64,000 nt of DNA, from assembly GCF_030409505.1 (NCBI RefSeq), contig NZ_JAUFPZ010000002.1:310001-374000 (forward strand), given 5' to 3'. The stretch comes from Zunongwangia endophytica. Lineage in GTDB: Bacteria; Bacteroidota; Bacteroidia; Flavobacteriales; Flavobacteriaceae. This document shows positions 58,120 through 64,000 of the stretch, piece after piece; position 1 is the first letter of the stretch, and the number at the start of each line of letters is the position of its first letter. The notes beneath the pieces are model-generated. The model had not been told where the DNA came from, did not search any database, and saw only the letters and a list, made by a program, of their open reading frames with translations. Made by a program: the position numbers and the translations under genes.

Positions 58120-59922
58120 TCAATTTTCGGCTTTACGGTTCATCTTTTTATTGAGTTCCAGGCAGGCATTAATCATCGCCAGGTGTGTAAGCGCTTGTGG
58201 GAAATTCCCAACTTGCTCACCGCTTTTACTAATTTGTTCACTAAATAATCTAAGTGAATTTCCGTAACCAAGAATTCGAGCGAAATTTTCAGCAGCTTCA
58301 TCTAGACGATCCATAAGTGCCAGACATTCGATATACCAAAACGAACACATTGTAAATGTACCTTCTTCGCCTTCTAGCCCGTCGGTATCAGTTTCAGCAG
58401 CTCTATAGCGATAAATTAGAACGTCATATTTCAATTCGCGTTCTACCGCTTTAAGCGTCTTTTTCCATTTTTCATCGTGCTTATCTATAAAGTGTAGAAT
58501 AGGCATTAACATCACCGATGCATCAATTTCATCGGTTTCGCTATGTTGTACAAAAGCTTCTTTTTCTTCGCTCCAAAAGTCAGTATAAAGACTGTCTTTA
58601 ATTTTCGATCTTATTTCTTCCCATTTCTCTTTTGGAAACTCTAAATCGTTATTTTCTGCAAGCTTTATTCCGCGATCTAACGCAATCCAACAGGTTAAGC
58701 GAGAATGTAAAAACTCTTTCTTATCACCTCTAATTTCCCAAATTCCGCGATCTTTATCTTTCCAATGTTCGCAAACATATTCTACATATTGTTTAATATT
58801 TTTCCAGAAACTCTTTTTAATAGTACCATCGTGCAAATTGTAAACATAAACTGCATCGATTAGCTCACCATAAATATCAAGCTGTTTTTGGTTTTTCGCA
58901 TCGTTCCCTAAGCGAACAGGTTTGCTGTTTTTATAGCCATTAAAATGGTCTAATGTAGATTCATCTGGCGGAGTCTTGCCATCATAGGTATACACCAGAT
59001 CCATCTTTTCTTTAAAGCAATATTTCTCTACCCATTTAAAAAAGGCACTGGCTTCTTCTTTAAAGCCAAGCTTCATAAATGCGTACATAGCGAAAGCCGC
59101 GTCTCTAATCCAGGTGTAGCGATAATCCCAATTTCGCTCACCGCCAATTTTTTCAGGTAATCCAAAAGTAGGCGCCGCAATAATGCTTCCTTCTTTGTGG
59201 GAGGTAAGTAGCTTTAAAGTTATAGCAGATCTCAAAACGGTTTCTACCCATCGTCCTTTGTAGGTAGTTTTGCTTATCCATTCTTTCCAGTATGCCTGAC
59301 TTTCGTTATGATACTTTTCGCCGAAAGATGGCATATTATTTATTTGTTCTTCAGAAAGATGGAAATCGGTTAAAATAAAATAGCAGGATTCTTTTTCATC
59401 TAATTTGAATTCAGAGTAAGCATCATCACGAGAGATATACAATTCCTTACAACTGTTTAAACAAAGAAAATTATCATCATCTGTAGTGAATGTGATTTCA
59501 TTTTTATGCTGTTCTACAGTATGTCTTGCCTGCGCATTATCAAATCTAGGTTTACATTTAACGCGGTACGAGATGTTACCGTGATTAGTTGTAATTTTTC
59601 TTAGTAACTTGAATTTGTGATCTTTCTCATCTACAATCATAGTATCACAGATTTCCCCAACTCCTTTTTCCGAAGAAAATCTCGTAATCAAGGTTGCTGT
59701 ATCTGTAATATAAAATTGCGTGTATTTTAAATCTTCTATCAAAGGTTCAATAGAAAAACAACCACCTTTATCTTCGTCTAGTATCGTCGCAAATACACTG
59801 GGTGAATCAAAATTAGGAAAACACATAAAATCGATATCGCCCTGTTGCGAAACCAAAGCTGTTGTTTGTAGGTTTCCTATAAATCCGTAATTGTTTATTT
59901 TAGTAAATCTATTCTTTCTCAT
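58120..59922 (-). CDS. GH15 glycoside hydrolase (glucoamylase/trehalase-like), cytoplasmic
   Basis: A 600-aa protein of the bacterial GH15 type with the N-terminal beta domain (NYGFIGNLQTTALVSQQGDIDFMCFPNFDSPS) and the helical barrel that starts GGERNWDYRYTWIRDAAFAMYAF. The second active-site segment is EGEEGTFTMCSFWYIECLAL, with the likely catalytic glutamate pair. No signal peptide is seen. Such proteins hydrolyse glucose from alpha-glucans or trehalose. The strong GGAG before the ATG (GAAGGAGATAAAATAGC) is unusual here. It lies apart from the maltodextrin locus. Confidence 0.88.
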   Translation of the reverse strand: MRKNRFTKINNYGFIGNLQTTALVSQQGDIDFMCFPNFDSPSVFATILDEDKGGCFSIEPLIEDLKYTQFYITDTATLITRFSSEKGVGEICDTMIVDEKDHKFKLLRKITTNHGNISYRVKCKPRFDNAQARHTVEQHKNEITFTTDDDNFLCLNSCKELYISRDDAYSEFKLDEKESCYFILTDFHLSEEQINNMPSFGEKYHNESQAYWKEWISKTTYKGRWVETVLRSAITLKLLTSHKEGSIIAAPTFGLPEKIGGERNWDYRYTWIRDAAFAMYAFMKLGFKEEASAFFKWVEKYCFKEKMDLVYTYDGKTPPDESTLDHFNGYKNSKPVRLGNDAKNQKQLDIYGELIDAVYVYNLHDGTIKKSFWKNIKQYVEYVCEHWKDKDRGIWEIRGDKKEFLHSRLTCWIALDRGIKLAENNDLEFPKEKWEEIRSKIKDSLYTDFWSEEKEAFVQHSETDEIDASVMLMPILHFIDKHDEKWKKTLKAVERELKYDVLIYRYRAAETDTDGLEGEEGTFTMCSFWYIECLALMDRLDEAAENFARILGYGNSLRLFSEQISKSGEQVGNFPQALTHLAMINACLELNKKMNRKAEN

Positions 59923-60249
59923 GCTATTTTATCTCCTTCAGGTTGCAATCTACTTTTGCAATCCCCAATTTCATTTTCCATTCTATGATTAAAAAATACT
60001 CAATGACTTCTGGAAAGATTGAATCAATTTTTTTTACAATGTAATTTACTAAAAACGAACCATCAAATTATTAGCATAGCATTGGCAAATAATTATTAGT
60101 TTTTTGAATTAGAAAATATCTTTTTGAGTTGATGCAATTAAGTGATCTCAATAAAAGATTGCCAAAAGATCATTTTTTACAAATTTTTAATTCATTTATA
60201 TAGTCCTAAGTTTCTGAATTTCATAATATAGCATTTTCAAAACTTAATT
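59923..60249. other. Divergent region between the GH15 and zinc-peptidase genes
   Basis: A 327-base AT-rich spacer. It contains a direct repeat TTGCAATC at 59943-59950 and 59956-59963, inside the GH15 leader. No structured RNA, terminator or clean promoter pair is seen. Confidence 0.5.
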
Positions 60250-61092
60250 ATGAAATGGAAAGGTAGAAGACAGAGTTCTAATGTAGACGATCGCAGAGGA
60301 ATGTCTACAAAAGGAAAAACCATTGCAGGTGGCGGTATAGTGGCAGTTATTGTAATAGCGCTTCAGTTGTTTACAGGAGTAGACGTTAGCCAACTTATAT
60401 CTGAAGAACGATCAGGCGTAGCGACTGAAAAAACTCGCGAACTTTCTGAAGCAGAAGTGGAAGAAGGAGAATTTGCAGCCACAATATTAGCAGATACTGA
60501 AGATATTTGGACTTCCATTTTTTCAAAAAATGATATGAATTATCCAAAACCCGGAATGGTCTTATTTGATGATGCCGTAAGTTCTGGATGTGGTAGAGCT
60601 TCTGCCGCAATGGGACCGTTTTACTGCCCTGCAGATCAAAAGTTATATTTGGATCTTCGATTCTTTGACGAACTACATAATAAATTTGGCGCAGAAAAAG
60701 GTGATTTTGCCACTGCCTATGTTATTGCTCACGAAGTAGGGCATCATATACAAACCGTTTTAGGAACTTCTCAAAAAGTTAGACAATTGCAGCAAGGTAA
60801 ATCACAGGATCAGGCAAATGAACTTTCTGTTGCATTAGAACTTCAAGCCGATTTTTATGCAGGAGTTTGGGCAAATCATAATCAGGAATATCTTCAGGAA
60901 GGCGATATTCAGGAGGCATTAAGTGCAGCAAACGCAGTAGGAGATGATGCTATCCAGCGTCGTGTAAACGGAACTGTAAATCCAGATTCTTTTACGCACG
61001 GAACTTCGGCACAACGAATGGAGTGGTTTATGAAAGGGTATCGTAGCGGCGATATTAGTAAAGGAAATACGTTTCATGCACTTTTAAATTAA
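60250..61092 (+). CDS. Neutral zinc metallopeptidase, YpfJ family
   Basis: A 280-aa putative membrane-bound protease. An N-terminal cytoplasmic tail (MKWKGRRQSSNVDDRRGMS) precedes one transmembrane helix (GGGIVAVIVIALQLFTGV, about 27-44) and an extracytoplasmic domain. The catalytic HEVGHH motif is at 161-166 (His161, Glu162, His165), with a further conserved ELQADFYAGVWANHN as likely third ligand site. Two cysteines in SSGCGRASAAMGPFYCP may form a disulfide. The stop overlaps the end of the converging rluA-type gene by 4 bases. Confidence 0.88.
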   Translation: MKWKGRRQSSNVDDRRGMSTKGKTIAGGGIVAVIVIALQLFTGVDVSQLISEERSGVATEKTRELSEAEVEEGEFAATILADTEDIWTSIFSKNDMNYPKPGMVLFDDAVSSGCGRASAAMGPFYCPADQKLYLDLRFFDELHNKFGAEKGDFATAYVIAHEVGHHIQTVLGTSQKVRQLQQGKSQDQANELSVALELQADFYAGVWANHNQEYLQEGDIQEALSAANAVGDDAIQRRVNGTVNPDSFTHGTSAQRMEWFMKGYRSGDISKGNTFHALLN

Positions 61093-61787
61093 GTGCAGGC
61101 TTTCCATAAAGGTTCATTAGGAACTTCGGCAATTACGTTTACGGGTTCTTTTTTTACCGGATGAACAAACTCCAGTTTACGAGCATGTAAATTGATACCG
61201 GCATCTTTATTACTCCGATCAAAACCATATTTTAAATCCCCTTTTATTGGACAGCCAATAGCAGAAAGTTGACTTCGAATTTGGTGATGTCGCCCGGTTT
61301 GTAAATCGATTTCCAGTAAAAAATAGTTATCTAATTCTTTCAAAATTCGATATTCTAGAATTGCTTTTTTACTATCAGGCACTTCTTTTTTATGAGCGAA
61401 AGATTTGTTCTGTTTTGGATTACGCTTCAGGAAATGAACTAGTGTATCCTGATCTTTTGGCGGTCGATTTTTAACAATCGCCCAATACGTCTTTTTAGCT
61501 TCTTTCTCCTGAAATAATTTATTAAGCCTGGGTAGTGATTTAGAAGTTTTTGCAAATAATACGATACCACTTGTAGGGCGATCTAAACGATGAACAACGC
61601 CTAAGTAGACATTACCCGGTTTATTGTATTTTTCTTTGATATACGATTTTACAACCTCACTTAAAGGTTTATCTCCGGTTTTATCACCCTGTACAATATC
61701 ACCAACGCGTTTATTCACGATAATTACATGGTTATCTTCGTGAAGTATCTGTAAATTGTCTTTAGAGGAAAGTAATTTTTCTGGCAA
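61089..61787 (-). CDS. RluA-family RNA pseudouridine synthase
   Basis: A 232-aa enzyme that isomerises uridine in rRNA or tRNA. Catalytic Asp is in HRLDRPTSGIVLFAKT, with LQTGRHHQIRSQLSAIG as the family's second motif. Start is a TTG (61787) as no ATG gives the N-terminal LPEKLLSSKDNLQILHEDNH. There is no S4 domain in front, which makes it a short RluA/RluC-like form. Converges with and overlaps the zinc-peptidase gene by 4 bases; the cupin gene lies 23 bases upstream on the same strand. Confidence 0.88.
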   Translation of the reverse strand: MPEKLLSSKDNLQILHEDNHVIIVNKRVGDIVQGDKTGDKPLSEVVKSYIKEKYNKPGNVYLGVVHRLDRPTSGIVLFAKTSKSLPRLNKLFQEKEAKKTYWAIVKNRPPKDQDTLVHFLKRNPKQNKSFAHKKEVPDSKKAILEYRILKELDNYFLLEIDLQTGRHHQIRSQLSAIGCPIKGDLKYGFDRSNKDAGINLHARKLEFVHPVKKEPVNVIAEVPNEPLWKACT

Positions 61788-61810
61788 AATAGATAGTTTG
61801 AGGTGAAATT

Positions 61811-62314
61811 TTAATTTCTGGTAAATTCAGCGATAATCTCTTTATGCTGCGGAAATTCACTGGTAAGATGATCCCTTTCTGCTAATGTAAAATCTTCAAA
61901 ATCGAATCCCGGAGCGACAGTGCAACCCACAAAGGAAAATTGATTATGCTGAATAACTTTAGCAGCAAACCAATAATTTCTAGGAACTACAAATTGAGGT
62001 TTTTCTCCTTTTTCCAGATTTCTACCAATAGTTACTTCGGAAAGTTCTCCGGAAGGCGAAATCATGTATAAGAGTAGAGGAGAGCCGTCATAAAAATGCC
62101 AGATCTCCTCTTGATTTATTTTATGAAATGCTGAAAAATTTTCTGAAGTGAGTAAAAAATAAATACTGGTCGAATAGTTACGTTCTGTTTTAAAAGCTTC
62201 AGGTAATGCATCTGCTGTGATAACATCGTCGCTTCGATAGACTTCTTTAAAGTAACCACCTTCAGGATGAGGTTGTAACTTCAGTTTTTCAATAATTGAT
62301 TCCGCAGTATTCAT
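61811..62314 (-). CDS. DUF985/cupin-fold protein
   Basis: A 167-aa small cytoplasmic protein of the DUF985 cupin family: LQPHPEGGYFKEVYRSDDVI, STSIYFLLTSENFSAFHKI and the jelly-roll segment EIWHFYDGSPLLLYMISPSG, followed by FVVPRNYWFAAKV and FSFVGCTVAPGFDFEDF. The conserved His and Glu would hold a metal. Function is unknown; related proteins are annotated as sugar epimerases or cupin-fold enzymes without proof. It lies between panB and rluA-like on the minus strand. Confidence 0.85.
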   Translation of the reverse strand: MNTAESIIEKLKLQPHPEGGYFKEVYRSDDVITADALPEAFKTERNYSTSIYFLLTSENFSAFHKINQEEIWHFYDGSPLLLYMISPSGELSEVTIGRNLEKGEKPQFVVPRNYWFAAKVIQHNQFSFVGCTVAPGFDFEDFTLAERDHLTSEFPQHKEIIAEFTRN

Positions 62315-62327
62315 TCAGCAAAAAAAA

Positions 62328-63146
62328 TTAATATTGTTCATCTTCCGAAGGAAAATCACCACTTTTTACATCTTCAGCATACCGTTGAAATGCTCCTGTC
62401 ATTTCAGTATAAAGATCCAGGTATCTTCTTAAGAATCTTGGGTTAAATTCTTTGGTCATTCCCAACATATCGTGAACTACTAAAACCTGCCCATCACAGC
62501 CGTTACCAGCACCAATACCAATTACCGGAATGCTAACGCTTTCAGCGACTTCTTTGGCTAATTTAGCAGGCACTTTTTCTAAAACAACGGCAAAACATCC
62601 TAAGCGTTCTAAAAGTTTAGCATCAGATTTTAGCTTTTCAGCTTCTTCTTCGTCTTTTGCTCTAACGGTATATGTACCAAATTTATAGATGGATTGTGGT
62701 GTTAATCCCAAATGGCCCATCACCGGAATACCAGCATGTAAGATTCGTTTAATTGATTCTTTAATTTCTTTACCACCTTCTAATTTAATGGCATGTGCGC
62801 CACTTTCTTTCATAATTCTAATGGAAGATCGCAGAGCCTCTTTTGGGTCACTTTGGTAGGTTCCAAAAGGAAGGTCGACCACAACTAAAGAACGGTTGAT
62901 GGCATTTACGACACTTGTGGCGTGATAGATCATGTGATCTAGCGTCATTGGAAGCGTTGTTTCGTAACCCGCCATCACATTACTGGCAGAATCGCCAACA
63001 AGGATCACATCGATCCCTGCGCCATCCATAATTTTTGCCATCGAATAATCGTAGGCCGTTAACATAGAGATTCTCTCTCCACGTTTTTTCATATCAACTA
63101 AAGACTTAACAGTAATTCTTTTATATTCTTTTTTAGCAACAGACAT
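62328..63146 (-). CDS. panB: 3-methyl-2-oxobutanoate hydroxymethyltransferase
   Basis: Transfers a hydroxymethyl group to 2-oxoisovalerate, the first pantothenate step; the substrate is the product of the ilv route. It has 272 aa with [59 protein letters not shown], and [21 protein letters not shown]. All family motifs are present. It is preceded by a 303-base spacer with the terminator of the upstream gene. Confidence 0.95.
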   Translation of the reverse strand: MSVAKKEYKRITVKSLVDMKKRGERISMLTAYDYSMAKIMDGAGIDVILVGDSASNVMAGYETTLPMTLDHMIYHATSVVNAINRSLVVVDLPFGTYQSDPKEALRSSIRIMKESGAHAIKLEGGKEIKESIKRILHAGIPVMGHLGLTPQSIYKFGTYTVRAKDEEEAEKLKSDAKLLERLGCFAVVLEKVPAKLAKEVAESVSIPVIGIGAGNGCDGQVLVVHDMLGMTKEFNPRFLRRYLDLYTEMTGAFQRYAEDVKSGDFPSEDEQY

Positions 63147-63449
63147 TAATTTAAATTTTGGTATGCGTAAAAATAAGGTTTTAATGAGAGACTAATTAAG
63201 ATTCCCTCAAGAAATTGGGGATGCTGTACTTTTCTTATTTTCAATTTTAGACATTTAACAATACTTTTTTAGTGTCGCTTATTTTTCGACTTTTCTGAGC
63301 AAGTCTATTATTCATAATTTCTTAGCGTTTGAAGAAGTATGCGGTCTATTACAAAGTCAGGAATTAATTTAGCTTTTCTGAGATGAAAAATTTTCAATTA
63401 AAAAAGCCATCAAAAATGATGGCTTAAATGTTCTATTTTGAAGTTTACT
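63147..63449. other. Spacer between panB and the alcohol dehydrogenase gene
   Basis: It holds the panB upstream region and the terminator at 63404-63425. TATTTTTA on the minus strand just before panB resembles a -7 box, without a good -33 partner. No gene is seen. Confidence 0.5.
63404..63425 (-). terminator. Terminator of the alcohol dehydrogenase gene
   Basis: AAGCCATC and GATGGCTT pair over AAAAAT, and on the minus strand a T-run follows. It begins 24 bases beyond the dehydrogenase stop codon. Confidence 0.85.
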
Positions 63450-64000
63450 TTATGGTTTTAAAACCACTCTAAATCGTGCTTCGTTATCCATCATTCGTTT
63501 GTAGGCTTCTTCAACATCAGCAAGTGGATATTCTTCGATCATAGGTTTGGTTCCGCTTAGCGCACTAAATTTTAAAGTGTCTTCGCTATCCATAGCGGTT
63601 CCGCTGGCCCATCCTGCGACAGAATTTTTTCCCATTATTAATTGCATTGGTGAAACTTCTACAGGCTCGCCGGTAGCACCTACAATTAGCAGTTTTCCGT
63701 TGGGACCTAATCCATCAACCACACTACTTATAGCTTTACTGTTTGGAGCTGTAGCTAAGATTAGTTTTGCTCCACCCAGCTTTTTAAGTTCTTCGACCGT
63801 ATCTTGCTCTTTAGCATTTATAAAATGCTGCGCTCCAAGATCTGAAGCTAAAGATTTTTTATCATCGCTGGTCGAAATCGCTACGGTTCGCATTCCCATT
63901 TTTGAAGCATACTGAACGGCTAAATGTCCTAAACCGCCAATTCCCTGAATAGCGACAACATCGCCCGGAGTAATTCCTGAATTTCTTAAAGCATTAAAAA
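63450..64000 (-). CDS. Zinc-type MDR alcohol dehydrogenase, C-terminal part (cut by window edge)
   Basis: The last 183 codons or so of a medium-chain dehydrogenase/reductase. The frame is open to base 64000, so the N-terminal part with the catalytic zinc site lies outside. Visible are the Rossmann segment GDVVAIQGIGGLGHLAVQYA, the NAD(P) loop ISTSDDKKSLASDLGAQHFINA, and the C-terminal YPLADVEEAYKRMMDNEARFRVVLKP. Ser-Thr-Ser after the beta-strand that binds the adenosine ribose suggests NADP as the more probable cofactor. The substrate cannot be told from this part. Confidence 0.85.
   Translation of the reverse strand, partial: FNALRNSGITPGDVVAIQGIGGLGHLAVQYASKMGMRTVAISTSDDKKSLASDLGAQHFINAKEQDTVEELKKLGGAKLILATAPNSKAISSVVDGLGPNGKLLIVGATGEPVEVSPMQLIMGKNSVAGWASGTAMDSEDTLKFSALSGTKPMIEEYPLADVEEAYKRMMDNEARFRVVLKP

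Overview
The window is AT-rich chromosomal DNA of a Bacteroidota member, most likely a marine member of the Flavobacteriaceae (Gramella/Zunongwangia-like; this is inference from gene content). Evidence: a SusC/SusD/SusE outer-membrane set, lipoproteins with Cys followed by acidic residues, few Shine-Dalgarno sites, promoters close to TTTG-N18/19-TAnnTTT, an arginine operon carrying an ArgF'-type transcarbamylase, and the Bacteroidota fusion of a GNAT domain to a nitrilase. There is no rRNA, tRNA, prophage, insertion sequence or CRISPR.

Layout. 1-567: start of a B12-dependent ribonucleotide reductase, cut by the left edge. 936-19661: a maltodextrin/starch utilisation locus. On the minus strand are susC, susD, susE and a surface alpha-amylase. 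Divergently on the plus strand are a LacI regulator, an SLC45-type MFS transporter, beta-phosphoglucomutase, a GH65 phosphorylase, a GH97 alpha-glucosidase and two GH13 enzymes. pfkA and gapA follow directly. Outer-membrane capture, periplasmic trimming, cytoplasmic phosphorolysis and glycolysis are thus encoded side by side. 21838-25525: an N-acetylglucosamine kinase-like ATPase, a ComM/YifB ATPase and a DUF2891 lipoprotein. 25527-29165: an Nramp-fold transporter followed by the 5-oxoprolinase genes pxpABC. 29684-31917: an orphan LuxR-type response regulator and the GNAT-nitrilase fusion.

32368-39071 is the branched-chain amino acid operon ilvD-B-N-C-A. 39465-48818 is the arginine operon: GNAT, argG, argC, proC, argD, argF' (broken by one missing base), argB, argE, argH, then another GNAT. 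A long leader with arginine-rich codons lies in front of it. 51136-55534 is the leucine operon leuA-C-D-B on the minus strand. The rest is a lipoprotein, a helical cytoplasmic protein, an EamA transporter, a GH15 glycosidase, a zinc peptidase, an RluA-type pseudouridine synthase, a DUF985 cupin, panB and a partial alcohol dehydrogenase.

The best leads are: the frameshift in argF'; a possible arginine attenuator at 39081-39464; an Nramp relative that has lost its metal-binding residues beside 5-oxoprolinase; a GNAT protein with a CxxC/CxC cluster that may start arginine synthesis; and a family of GTCA...TGAC double-hairpin repeats concentrated in the arginine operon.
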